The notes under the pieces: model-generated
Database searches by the model: none
Seen by the model: the letters and a program-made list of their open reading frames with translations, nothing else
Told to the model about the DNA's origin: nothing
Shown: one piece after another, positions 11,574-21,945 of the stretch
Numbering within the stretch: the first letter of the stretch is position 1
How the letters are laid out: each line of letters starts with the position of its first letter
Program-made: the position numbers and the translations under genes
Origin: Apiosordaria backusii
Taxonomy: Eukaryota; Ascomycota; Sordariomycetes; Sordariales; Lasiosphaeriaceae
NCBI GenBank assembly: GCA_030549205.1
Contig: JAUKTV010000004.1
Location: forward strand, 124,001 to 188,000
Direction of reading: 5' to 3'
DNA: 64,000 nucleotides

Positions 11574-12422
11574 TCAAGAAATTATACGCAATCCCTTCCT
11601 CTGGTGGAACTGCTCCAGGATCTCAAGACATTGCTCGAAATGCGCCGCGGGTTCCCAAGTATTGTGCTTGTTCCCATACCCTGCCCACTTGACCAAGTAC
11701 TCCCGCCCCTCTTCTCTCTGTCGCCAGTCCCGAATATCCTCGACCTTAAAATACTCGTCACCATGAACCTCCTTAGCTGTGGAGACAACTCCTGAAGGGA
11801 GACCGCGCCCCGTCGAGGAAGTCCTCCCTGCTAGTGACTTGCGCCGCGGGCCTTCTGGTACGCGGTCATTTCGTCCATGATTCGTACAGGGATTCCACGA
11901 GAACTCCACCTGAAAAGTCGCTACCCCGTCCACCAAAACGCGCTTGAGGACAGCTTCAAGTGGCCATTCCTCAAAGCTTGCGAAAGCGGCCTCGACTGTC
12001 TTCTCTTCCGAAGCGGACCCCCCTGAAGATCGCGGCTTAGAAATTCTACGCTGACTTTGGCGGCGCTTTGGACCTTGGGTTGGTGGTGGTCGTTGAGCCT
12101 GTAGCGATGGGGAGTTGGTGCAACGAAGACGTGCCTGCCGCTTGGGCGCTGTTCTGCGGGTTGTAGGGGCCGAAGTGTTTACCCTGCGGCACTTCCCTCG
12201 TGGCGGCTGGACGGCATCCTCATCCTTGCCTTTCTTGGCGTCACTTCCCACAATGGACGGTCTAGCAGCGAGAGGGCGGATATGGCGCAGTAGGCGTAGC
12301 CGGCTGGGTTGGGTGTTATTGATGAGACAGTATGGACAGGAAAGGAGTGAGTTACCATGTGGTTCTTCTTGTGAGCTGCCCGCAAATCCGCCATCGTACG
12401 TCTGTCGCCCATCTGTCAGCAC
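11574..12422 (-). CDS. Chromodomain protein, fused in frame to prenyltransferase-derived sequence
   Basis: The last 60 or so residues form a clear chromodomain: EYFKVEDIRDWR, REYLVKWAGYGNKHNTWEP and a C-terminal helix, with the aromatic cage positions (Y/F, W, W) present. Chromodomains bind methylated histone lysines, so a chromatin role is inferred. Ahead of it lie a basic Ser/Pro/Arg-rich linker and a FEEWPLEAVLKRV-x-FQVEFSW block. The first 35 or so residues of this frame are exon and unspliced intron of a geranylgeranyltransferase-I beta fragment (see 12179-12844). The true start is therefore uncertain: it may be an in-frame upstream exon joined by splicing of 12402-12460 with retention of 12304-12355. 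Confidence 0.6.
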   Translation of the reverse strand: MLTDGRQTYDGGFAGSSQEEPHGNSLLSCPYCLINNTQPSRLRLLRHIRPLAARPSIVGSDAKKGKDEDAVQPPRGKCRRVNTSAPTTRRTAPKRQARLRCTNSPSLQAQRPPPTQGPKRRQSQRRISKPRSSGGSASEEKTVEAAFASFEEWPLEAVLKRVLVDGVATFQVEFSWNPCTNHGRNDRVPEGPRRKSLAGRTSSTGRGLPSGVVSTAKEVHGDEYFKVEDIRDWRQREEGREYLVKWAGYGNKHNTWEPAAHFEQCLEILEQFHQRKGLRIIS

Positions 12423-12844
12423 GCATATGATTCACGAGATACGAGAGACAGAACACCCACCTGGCTGCTGAGAATATAACTCGCCAACTTCTCAGTATCA
12501 AAATCCTCCACCCAGCCCGGCTCGCCCTCCTTCACACCCCCCCTCAGCATCCACCGTATTGACGCGGCAATGTAGCAGTGCCGCATGTCATAGCCTCCCC
12601 CGATGAACCACCCCTGGCTCGGCAACAACCTCAACACCTCTCCAAAACTCCCGTCTTCCCTCTGCAGCCTCCGTAACCAGCGGAGCGTCTGCACACGGTC
12701 AACCCCATCAAACGCACCCTCCGGACCATCCTCGTCTGCCAATAGCGCTAGAAGCTGCAGCGCAAATAGTGTCCCTGGCGCATTGGCCATTCCCGCTGGC
12801 TCTGTCGTTTGAGAGGCTGTCTCTGGTGCCCATTGCTCATAACC
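12179..12844 (-). pseudogene. Internal fragment of geranylgeranyltransferase I beta subunit
   Basis: Three exons with clean splice sites: 12844-12461, 12401-12356 and 12303-12179. The spliced reading gives LFALQLLALL, WLRRLQREDGSFGE, GGYDMRHCYIAASIRWML, TYDGGFAGSS and GYAYCAISALSLLDRP. This is the alpha-alpha barrel core of the type-I protein geranylgeranyltransferase beta subunit (yeast Cdc43 family), including the Asp/Cys zinc-ligand region DMRHCYIAAS-like and the YDGGF/GYAYC repeats. The N-terminal exon(s) and the C-terminal third, with the final zinc ligand, are absent. The reading runs into unrelated sequence at about 12260 and stops at 12179. The upstream side abuts the ankyrin gene. 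A functional subunit should exist elsewhere, because this enzyme is generally important. This copy is a displaced fragment. Confidence 0.65.
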
Positions 12845-12901
12845 CTGAAGTGGAAATACGAGTGATGAAGATGGAGTCCGCGAGTGCTTGGCACAAGCGA
12901 C

Positions 12902-13797
12902 TTACCCCCACAGTGCAATGTCCAAGCCGTGCTCCAGTAACTGTTGCAAAATGCCCATCATTTCCTCGTTGACGGGGTTTGGTGCCAAGAAATCCAAGAC
13001 TGATTCTCCACGCCGAGACGTGCAGTTGGGGCTAGCACCCGCTACCAGAAGGACCTTGACATGGCCGAGATTCGGTTTTTCAACAGCGATCATCAGTGGC
13101 GTAATGCCCTTATGATCCGCAGCGTTTACATCGACACCAAGACTGACTAACAACTGAATCGCAGGGAGATCGTCATGTGAGACCGCGCATAGAAGTGGAG
13201 TGTTTCCTTCGTGGCAGTGATTAGAGAGACCTGACTGAGAAAGACTCGCAGCAAGCTTCCGAGCAAGTTGCTCTTGGAGGGGCTCGAGCTCTTTCATCCC
13301 TCGAGAAGCAAGTTCCCCTTTGTTGCTGACATGGAAACTGCGAACGCAAGAACATAACACACCGGGGTCCACGCAAGCGCAGCCTCAACAAGAGCTATCG
13401 CAGATTGGAAGTTTCGGTTTTCGCAGGCGTAGTCCAACGGCGTTCCATGCAAGGCGGCGGAGGGGTCAATCTGTGCCCCATTTTGTAAAAGAGATTGAAC
13501 GAGTTCGTCTCCAATGTGGCGCGTTGCATGGTGTAGTGGTGTTAGTCCTTGGCTGTCGGCTAAGTCGATATCGTAGTCGGCTCGTAGTGCTTTCGTTATC
13601 GTGGCTGTTCTCTTAGATTTCACCGCCCATAAAAGGGCCCTTGGCCAATCGCTCTCTCTGTCTCGAAGGTACAAAACAGGCTCAGCCAGCGCACAAAGCC
13701 CCATGCACGTGCGCGCGAGGGCAGAAACTGCTGGTAATCCCAAGAATTCAAGAATGATATGAATGAGCTCCGCTGGGAGCGACAACAGCAGTGCCAT
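12902..13797 (-). CDS. F-box / ankyrin-repeat protein
   Basis: The N-terminus from the ATG at 13797 is an F-box (LSLPAELIHIILEFL-xx-LARTC). Ankyrin repeats follow: GLTPLHHATRHIGDELVQSLLQ, GTPLDYACENRN, GNTPLLCAVSHDDLPAIQLL and GITPLMIAVEKPNLGHVKVLL, with a last RGESVLDFLA repeat. Such proteins usually act as substrate receptors in SCF ubiquitin ligases; that role is inferred from the family. Two frames are involved: 13797 to about 13373 and about 13372 to 12902. They must be joined by an intron of length 2 mod 3 between about 13290 and 13373 (candidate 13372-13326) or represent a frameshift; I could not decide. The stop at 12902 lies inside a good GTAAGT donor, followed at 12845 by the acceptor of the prenyltransferase fragment. 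Confidence 0.7.
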
Positions 13798-16498
13798 CGT
13801 GCAGGAGGCGGATCAGTACGCGGGCAGTGACCAGTTAGCGCAGAGGCCGAGAATCCCGGGTGGTTTCCAGAGAAGCGGGGACAAAGATTTTATACACCGG
13901 GGTCACGACCTGGGACGGTCACGTGATAAGGCGCACGGTTATGAGCACGAGCAACCGGATTGCGCTAATGATGCAAATCTTGTGGGGACTACCGAGTCAG
14001 CCACATCCAACCTTTCACTTCTGCCTTGGCAAACCCCACTTATGAGCGCAGTCGAATTCTAAGGCTGAGATGACAGCAGTGCCGCCTTGCTCACTGTTTT
14101 ACTTTCGCGACTCACTGACCGCAATAAGGCAGCACAGAATGCGGTGGGTCAGGGAGACTACATGTATGAAGGGCTAACTGATGTGTGCGGGAAAGGAAGC
14201 AACCATTCCAACTACTCGGAGCTATCTGTGCAGTGGTCCCGCAAGCCCACCAGAGGACAAAGGTACAGAGCTGACAAGACTCCACGGCCAACAGCAACAA
14301 AGCTGTGGAAGCCAAAGATTCATTGCCACGAAGAAGAAAAGCCATCGAACAAGTAGAAGCCAGCAGCCAATCATGCCAGAAAGAATGCTATGTGTTGTAA
14401 ACAGTAAATGCGGGAGGCACGACACCTGACTAACCTGCCTTGCAACCCTACAGAACAACCCAATCTGCATTTGTGAGGAGAAAGACTACCTTTGGGCCAG
14501 GGGGATGGCAGGCAACGACCCTCCGATGAAACGTTACGAGATGTAACCGGACCAAGAGAAGGCCGCAAGATGGCTCCTCACAGGGCGCAAGCAGAAGGTA
14601 ATGGTAGGTGTATATGAAGCCCCTGACTTTGATGAAGAATGCCTGAGTGGGGGCCCAAAGGAGGGCAAAACGAACGGGGTTGTCAACAGAGAGTCGACAG
14701 ATATCAGAGGAAGATAACATGGAGAAGCTGCACAGAGGGGAGAAGAAGAGGAGACAAGGTGCAAAGGAATTGGAGGTGGCAGGGAGGTGGCAGGGCCACA
14801 ATATACAATGCGCGTTGATTATTTCAAGAGAGGGAAAAAGGGCAAACCAGATGTATTTAGCGTTGCGTTTAATTCTATCAAAGTGGAAAAGTGCAAAGAT
14901 GAGGCGGGAAGAGGAATGGCGAGATGCCGAAACCCTAGGTACCTTAACCATAAGCCAGGTTTGCGTGGGAGAACTTGGGCCCTGGCCGGAAGGTACCTAT
15001 GTAATAGGATTATGAACGGTAAGAAAAAATGAATATGAGAGAGAAGTGAGCTGGCGGACAAACAATCAGAGGAGGGGACAAGGCAATACTGGCGGGGCAA
15101 GGCGTCGTTGTAAAAAAGACATGAGGTGACTCAGGTGAATGGGGGGTCACTGTAAGGCAAAGGAGGAAGGAGCGCACAGGCAGGCACCTCCCCCAGGTGG
15201 TGGGCAAAGCATGATTTGTTTGCCAAATTAAAACAGCTCCTCGCCAAACAACCAACACCAGCTTCGAGTCAAGGCTACACCAGCAGAAAAATCACGAACG
15301 GCCTCAAAGAATTGTAGCCACAACACATATTGGTGGTGAGCCTCGCCAAGAGAAGACGCCTTGGGCAGTGCTGTCTACAGGAAGGCAGCAAAGCGAAGAG
15401 TCGAGCAGGTCAGTTGTACTTGGCAAGTCGCGACTTGCAGGTAAGAACATTGAACGCGAGGGGCTGCGAGCGTGGGTCAGAAATGGGAGATCAACTAACA
15501 AAACTAACAGAGGACACATCAAGCCGTACATTGCCTCCGACTCAGCAGACTTCATATCCTACAAAGAAGCAGAAAGGCGCAGCCTTTAAGTCTGATCCAG
15601 AACGCAGTCCAGCCTCGAGGCACTCGAAGAAGATCGCACCTTGGTGATAAAGGGGGGGGTGACCATCGGCTCGTGGGTGGTACAAGGGCCGAGTTGCGAA
15701 CCAGAAAGTGAGTGAAGAAGACAGGCACGGAACTTTAGTAGGCAAAGGTTACACCTATGGCTAACAGAAGAGGCAGTTTGAGCTCTGCAACGGCCAAGAA
15801 GCGCGTGCTGAATCACCAATTGAGCTCCCACCCAGGCAGAGGCCAGGACAAGCTGCAAATCTTCATCGGGTGATTTGAAGTGTTGTCCTACTCCAAGAAT
15901 TCGACAACGGGGAAGGTGGCTGCACTGTGCCAACCTGCGCGTGAAAAGAGACGGGGAGCAAGGCACAACGGGCAACATTTGGAAGCTTGCCAGCGTGTCC
16001 ATCGTGAACGCGAGGCACCACAAGCTCGGACAGCCGAAAACCGCAAGATCGCGAACAGAGGATCACAGTAGGGTGTAGGAAAGATATGTTGGCCTGCGGG
16101 TCTGTCGGCAAGCTAGGAAGAATAAGGACAAGTTGAGAAAGGCCATCAGCAGAGGAGTAGGAACCTGTAAGTCGAAAAGAAGCTCAGGTATCGACTGAGA
16201 GAGGGTAAGCTAACCATGGGTTAGACAGAGTCCCAGAGAAAGGACCGGGCAGCAGGACCACGTCCAAGAGAACAAGAGCGGCAGTCGATCCTCCCATTGA
16301 GAGTTTTTTTCTTTTTCCCACAAGTGCCAAGGGTTCTTGTGATTGAAGAGAAGACCGGTATGTTGCAAAAGCTCTTGGAACTACGGCGGCCAAGACGGGA
16401 CAACTGACTGAGGAGCAGGCAAAGGGCGGAGATTCGACTGGGTCGACCGAGTAACCTGTGTGTACCACCACGATCCAGCCACCCAAGCAACCCAAGCA
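13798..16498. other. 2.7-kb stretch without a recognisable gene
   Basis: Several frames of 60-160 codons exist on both strands, but none has a domain, and the plus strand is simply purine-rich. The only structure noted is a perfect 16-bp palindrome at 15423-15438. The right part presumably holds the promoter of the SNF2 gene. Confidence 0.4.
15423..15438. repeat. Perfect 16-bp palindrome
   Basis: GCAAGTCGCGACTTGC reads the same on both strands. It is a possible site for a dimeric DNA-binding protein, or chance. Confidence 0.35.
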
Positions 16499-18649
16499 AT
16501 GGCATCCACTGGCGGCGAGGGGAGGGAGTACTGGGAAGAGGAGGAGGAGTTGAGCGCGCAAAGGTGGGAGGCTCAGCTTGTGGGGCAAGGCCATACTGGG
16601 AGGCAACAGCAGGCAACGCTGAACACAAGTTTAAGAAATGGGGCCAGAGGACGAGAGATGGCCGAAGACTCGGAGAGTGGAGGGTCGTCCGCAAAGGGCC
16701 GAGATCTGACCGTCAACCTATCACGAGGCCCGAACGATCCTCCCATACGAATAAGCGAGCACCTAGGGGAGTTGATGAAGCCTCACCAGCTGGACGGGGT
16801 TCGATTCATGTTTGAGAACATTGTTGTGTGCGACAAAGATACCGGCTGCCTCCTGGCCCACGAGATGGGTCTGGGCAAAACACTACAAGTCATCGCGCTG
16901 ATGATGACGATCGCGGAGGCAAATTCATCAGACAACGCCGGCGTGCGGAGGCAGATACCAGCACGCCTCCGAAGGCTGAGCGCGGTCATTGTCTGTCCAC
17001 CGGGCCTGGTCGCAAACTGGGAGGCCGAGATATCGAAATGGGTGCCAAATGGGATGCTGGGAAGGGTATGCACGAGAACGACGCGAGGGGGTGTTGAGAC
17101 GTGGGCCAAGGAAGGTGGCGTCATCATCAAGGGAATGCAGGCGTTCAAGGACATGGCACGGCCGGAGAAGGATGTCATCAAGACAGCGGCGACCTTGGTG
17201 GTTTGTGATGAGGCGCAAACCATCAAGAACGAGAAGACGGGCATGTGGAAAGCCATGACAGAGTTCGAGACAAAGAACAGGATTGCTTTGACGGGGACGC
17301 CGCTGTCCAGAGACGCCATGGATGTGCAGTGTGTGATGAACTGGGCAGTGCCGAACCTGCTGCCAGAGGGGAAGGTCTTCAAGAAGGAATACGGCAATCC
17401 CATCCGGCTGGGGCTCTTCGAGGAAAGCACCGGATCGGCGAAGCTTCTAGCTCAACAGCAAGTCAGGCAGCTTCAGGCAATTATCGGGCCGAAACTGCAC
17501 CGTTGCGGCATCAGCGTGATCAGCCACGAAATGCCGAACAAGAAAGAGTTTTTGATCTTGATGCCCATCTCACCGCTGCAGAAAGCACTTTACGAGGCAT
17601 ACCTGGACTGGCAGAAGGGTGAAAAGACGGGAGGGTTGGGGCCCTTTGAGCTGGTCACAAATCTCAGGCCACTGCTGGCGCACCCCAGGGTATTCAGGGG
17701 AACAAAGGCGGGTGGGAAGCCGGCTTTCACAACCATCATGGAAAGCGAAATTCCATCGACATTGAACGACGAGATGGCCTCGAACAAGGTGCGCGTGCTG
17801 ATTCATATCGTCGAGGCAAGCAGGAGACTTGGTGAGAAGGTGCTGCTGTTTAGCCAGTCAATCCCCACACTGGACTTTTTGGGAACGGTTCTGGGGAAGA
17901 GGGAGATTGGATACCAGAGGCTAGACGGAAAAACGTCACCAAACAACCGCCAGCAGTTGATCAAAGACTTCAACGAAGGGAGAAGCGGGGACGTGTTTCT
18001 CATATCGACCATGGCCGGAGGGACCGGTCACAACATCCAGGCGGCCAGCAGGGTCGTAATATTTGATTCTGGATACACACCAGCCCAGGAGCAGCAGGCC
18101 ATAGCCAGGGCATACCGGATGGGCCAGCAGAAGGACGTCTATGTCTACTGGTTGGTCACAGGCGGCACGTTCGACGAAGGACTGCAGCAGTTGAGGGTCG
18201 GAAAAGAGCACTTGGCCTCGAGAATCTTGGACGGCAAAACTCCGAGACCAACGGCCAGCCAGTATGCGAGTCTCATGCAACCCTTGAGTCCAACGCCGTA
18301 CTGCGATTATGAGGAGATGAAGGGCAAGGACACCATTATCGACAGCATGATAGAATGCGCCGCGCTGAAAACGGCTATTGCCAATATACTACCTACGGAG
18401 ATCTTTCATGTGGAGGAAGAATGTAAGGAAACGAGGGATGTGATCAGAAAAGTCGTGCCCCTTCCACCAAAAGAGATAAGACAGAGGGCAGCCGAAAGGA
18501 CGGTGGAGAGAGGGAAGCGGGCACATGAAGATGAAAGCGACCTCGAATTAGAAGACTTGACTGGGAGACCAAACCGCAGGGTTCATAAAAGGAGGAGGAA
18601 GGAGGAGCAGGGACTGTCAGCGGAAAACCCAATTGAGATCGATATTTGA
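16499..18649 (+). CDS. SNF2-family ATPase (ATRX/ARIP4-like)
   Basis: Intronless, 716 residues from the ATG at 16499. The SNF2 core starts at MKPHQLDGVRFMFE (about residue 90). Motif I is HEMGLGKT (about 121-128) and motif II is the variant DEAQ (about 237) instead of DEAH/DEGH. Motif III is LTGTPL, and the helicase C lobe ends with QAIARAYRMGQ (about 532-542). The PHQ-DG-xF opening and the spacing of the P-loop resemble the ATRX/ARIP4/Rad54-like branch, whose members translocate on double-stranded DNA in chromatin remodelling or recombination. No chromodomain, PHD or other reader is visible. The C-terminus is acidic, then basic (KRRRKEEQ), with a likely nuclear localisation signal. It is short for the branch. 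The specific partner and role are unknown. Confidence 0.85.
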   Translation: MASTGGEGREYWEEEEELSAQRWEAQLVGQGHTGRQQQATLNTSLRNGARGREMAEDSESGGSSAKGRDLTVNLSRGPNDPPIRISEHLGELMKPHQLDGVRFMFENIVVCDKDTGCLLAHEMGLGKTLQVIALMMTIAEANSSDNAGVRRQIPARLRRLSAVIVCPPGLVANWEAEISKWVPNGMLGRVCTRTTRGGVETWAKEGGVIIKGMQAFKDMARPEKDVIKTAATLVVCDEAQTIKNEKTGMWKAMTEFETKNRIALTGTPLSRDAMDVQCVMNWAVPNLLPEGKVFKKEYGNPIRLGLFEESTGSAKLLAQQQVRQLQAIIGPKLHRCGISVISHEMPNKKEFLILMPISPLQKALYEAYLDWQKGEKTGGLGPFELVTNLRPLLAHPRVFRGTKAGGKPAFTTIMESEIPSTLNDEMASNKVRVLIHIVEASRRLGEKVLLFSQSIPTLDFLGTVLGKREIGYQRLDGKTSPNNRQQLIKDFNEGRSGDVFLISTMAGGTGHNIQAASRVVIFDSGYTPAQEQQAIARAYRMGQQKDVYVYWLVTGGTFDEGLQQLRVGKEHLASRILDGKTPRPTASQYASLMQPLSPTPYCDYEEMKGKDTIIDSMIECAALKTAIANILPTEIFHVEEECKETRDVIRKVVPLPPKEIRQRAAERTVERGKRAHEDESDLELEDLTGRPNRRVHKRRRKEEQGLSAENPIEIDI

Positions 18650-19645
18650 AATTTTTTGGTAGACAACGTGGATGGACGAGAAGGATATGGGAAGAATGTG
18701 TGGGAATGACCTGGTAATTATGGGAGGGCGGAGACGAGTAGAGGTTATTGAAAGCTGCCACGGCTATCAACCTCACGTGAGAGGAAAGTGGGCGGAATGG
18801 CAGGATTCGCTGAAAGATATGCGGGATATGTACGTATACATGTAAAAATCAGGGGTGGAGAGGAAAAGGAATTACTAGGTAGATAACCGGTGAGAACGTC
18901 CGACGCGCCGACAAACCGAGGCTACCCTGCGCTCTGATGTTTACTTTTTGGGATTGAGGGCCAGCCGCCGCCTGGTACCACGGAAAACACTGGAGAATTC
19001 CCTAGCCGTGAGCTTGCTAGACAGGGGCTGCTTCGGTGTCCTATTAAGTTCCGTTGCGTATGTCAGAAGACCAGGCTCCTGGATGCGAGGCGGGCTGATG
19101 TCATTCATTTAACCCCAGGCTGATCGCCCATTGCTCCTGGACTCTGTAAGCTGAACAGAGGTGAGATGTATCTATTTGGGCAGGACGCTTGCGCAAGAAC
19201 CGAACGGGTCATGGTGAGAAGTGTAACGTCCGGGGATAGAAGAGTATAAACTATCTCATATTTGTGCCATCTTCTTTGACTATCTACGTGTTTTGAATCG
19301 GTGTTCACTGTTGGTGGTGTGGGATTTTCCCCCCCTCAGAATATGGGTCGACCAACATGGAGTGTGGCTTTCCAACCTCCAACAGCCAAGTGCCCCTAAA
19401 TTACACAGACACTTCAATAGAAAAGCTTGAGCAGGGTGAGCAAGGCCCTGAGCAGGGCGAACTAAACACGTTACTAGATCGATGAAGAGAGATTTCTCAC
19501 GCAACTCCGCTCTTTTGACGTATCAGGCCCTCTGAATTATACGCCTATCACGTGCCATTCAGCTCGGACCGGGCACATTCCGGTCACTTGTCCCAGCCCC
19601 GCTCTCTGTTAACTGACTACTTTTGCGCCGGAAGGAGTCGTGATT
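18650..19645. other. Intergenic, no gene seen
   Basis: This is 3' flank of two convergent genes. Frames at 18444-18776, 19105-19308 and 19280-19504 are shadows or noise. No repeat was recognised. Confidence 0.4.
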
Positions 19646-21643
19646 TCAGCCTCGCAAGACCATATTCATGCTCGCATGACCCTGAGTGCTTCTGCTCCGC
19701 CTTCCCCTCCTACCCTTATAATTTCCCATCACCGTTAATTTAGGCAAGTGTATCTTCCTTTCCGGGTCCAACGGAAGTAGCTGCTTGAAGATAGGCTGGC
19801 TGGTCCCGATCCCGTTGCTCTTCTTCTGCAGCCTTTCCTCCATGAGCTGGTGCAGTCGTTTGGTTGTTAAAACAGTTCCGTTGTTGCCAGCAGTGGCGTT
19901 TTGGTCTAGAATGGAGCACAAAGTGGCGGTCATATCGTCTGTAGTGGAAGACTCGAAGCCGCAGGCGGCGAAGAGGTGCTTGGTGTAGGTGTTTGATTGG
20001 GGGCTGGAAAAAGACGAGGGGAGGTTGGCTCCCCCCGCGGCGCAGCAGTCCAGGATAAAGAACACGTCGGAGGGGCAGGTGAGAAGGGGTTGGCGGAGAG
20101 TGGACCAGGGGAGGTTGGATATTGGGCGGTAGCGCTCGCTGTAATAGATGGGTATGTTAGTGATGTTGAGATGCAGGGGGATGGGACATACTACTTCATC
20201 AGGGCCCTAGAGGCCGCCTTTTTCTGCCCGTGCCTACTGTTCTGGCGGGACAGCAGCTCAGAGTACAAATCAGCGGCCGCCTTCTTGGCCCACTCGGAGT
20301 TTTCAGGGTGGTCATGGCTGCTAAAAACCAGCTCGTTGTCCTCGTTGAGGGAGCCATGGCCGTGGTAGTAGACCACCAACAACACATCGTCGGCGGCTAA
20401 CTGGCAGAACTTGTTGAGTCTGGCGGTGGTTCTTTCGATGGGCCGGTTCATGTCGATGTGATACTCGGAGACTTGCCAGCCGTAGTCCTTGAGGGTTTTG
20501 ATCAAGAGCTCGCTCTCGTCTTCAAGAGAGACGTAATCGGCTGCTAGCAGGTCGGTGTAATCCTCGGCGCGGAGGTCGTGGAAGGGCCAAGTGAGGATAA
20601 GGCAGTGGACTTCTTTGTATTGGGGCCTAGGGGATGGATGTCAGTTTCCGGGAATATGGGAAGAAATGCAGAAAAGAAACGAGAAAAACTTACCTAACAG
20701 GTGACTCTGCCCTACCAGGGGAAGACTTGCTTCTTCTCCCTACGTTTCCTGTTGCTTTACGTCGGGTGCGGTTTGTGCTGGGATCGGGTAAGGCGGAGGT
20801 GCTTGCTAGACCCAACCTTTGAAGGCCCATTCGAAGGTCGTTTTCGGGGTAATGATGGAGAGAATCGACAGTGACGTATCCCCCAAAATTCTGAGGGAGA
20901 TATTCTCGATTCATGTTCTGACCGCTGCTGCTATATCTATAAGGGGGAGGACGAGAACTTGCTGGAGGCCAACTTGTACTAGAACCAAACCCCCCTATCC
21001 CAAAGAACACAGGGGATGAGCTGACGCTGCTTGATGGCCAGGTTCTCGATATTGAAAGAGATCTGGATCTGGCAGGGCGATATCCTGGCGACGGAGGTAT
21101 CCCAATAACGGAGTGCAACTGCGAGTTCCTTTCCCACCGCGACTTCAAGTTCGCCGTGTCCCTGTCTATGTCCTCGAAATAGCCACCTTTTTCAGAACCC
21201 TGGTGTCGCTGGCGGGGTGTTCTTGGAGTCTCGACTTCATTATAATCCCAACCTTTTTCTCGGTAGCTAGAGCCGATGATGGTGGCGGCTGTGGGCATTG
21301 CTTCTATGGACCTCCATTGGCGCGATATTGGGCTTGGGAGGTCTGGCCGAAGCCGTTGACGAGTATTTGAGAGTGGTAGACGTCGTGGCTGTAGGTAGTT
21401 GCCAAAGCTCTCGTACTCTGAGAAGAGGATGCTAGGTATGCTGGTAGCAGAGGACATGGGATGGTGGATGACGGTATTGTCCCAGGACTGGCTCATCGAG
21501 TCAAGTGGTGGCAGTGAGTTCTCGGTGTCCATGAGAGGGGTCATGGCTCGATGAGATCTTGTATTGCTGCTCAAGTCCAGGTGATGGGTAGTCGAGCGAG
21601 GACCTCTCGGGCAGCTTGTGAGAGCAGGCGGTGTGAGATTCAT
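19646..21643 (-). CDS. Caspase-like (C14 family) protein with long Ser/Pro-rich N-terminus
   Basis: Three exons: 21643-20694, 20626-20192 and 20138-19646. All splice sites are GT..AG and the frames join cleanly, giving about 625 residues. Exon 1 encodes a disordered Ser/Pro/Arg-rich region. Exons 2-3 encode a caspase-like fold: EVHCLILTWPFHDL, DESELLIKTLKDYGWQV, the catalytic-His strand LLVVYYHGHGS (about residue 404) and the catalytic-Cys strand VFFILDCCAAGG (about 493). Such fungal C14 proteins are related to metacaspases and are often linked to NLR or cell-death genes; proteolysis after Arg/Lys would be the family expectation. The start at 21643 is the first ATG after the minisatellite. 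An in-frame ATG at 21955 would add repeated SPLPF units. It neighbours the NLR at 24.8 kb. Confidence 0.75.
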
Positions 21644-21765
21644 GGTTGGTAGTTGACTGGGTACGACAATCTCAACGTACCACAGAGGAGGAAGAGCTGG
21701 CGCAATTTCTTGACACGTCTCGGTTGGAGTTAGTTCGGTATGCGAATACTCTTGAGGAGAGAAAG

Positions 21766-21945
21766 GCAGAGGAGAGAAAGGCAGAGGAGAGAAAGGCAGA
21801 GGAGAGAAAGGCAGAGGAGAGAAAGGCAGAGGAGAGAAAGGCAGAGGAGAGAAAGGCAGAGGAGAGAAAGGCAGAGGAGAGAAAGGCAGCGGAGAGAAAG
21901 GCAGAGGAGAGAAAGGCAGAGGAGAGAAAGGCAGAGGGGAGAAAT
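21766..21945. repeat. 15-bp minisatellite, 12 units
   Basis: Twelve tandem units of GCAGAGGAGAGAAAG, nearly perfect (variants at 21890s and the last unit). Because the unit is a multiple of three and lacks stops, it is open in several frames on both strands (AEERK on plus, SPLPF on minus). It lies immediately upstream of the caspase-like gene start. Confidence 0.9.

Noticed and set aside
12179..12844. Functional GGTase-I beta gene
   Set aside because: The N-terminal exon and the C-terminal third with the last zinc ligand are missing, so it cannot encode a working subunit.
14448..15745. Several frames of 80-167 codons on both strands
   Set aside because: No domain, many overlapping frames in all phases, and purine/pyrimidine strand bias explains the lack of stops.
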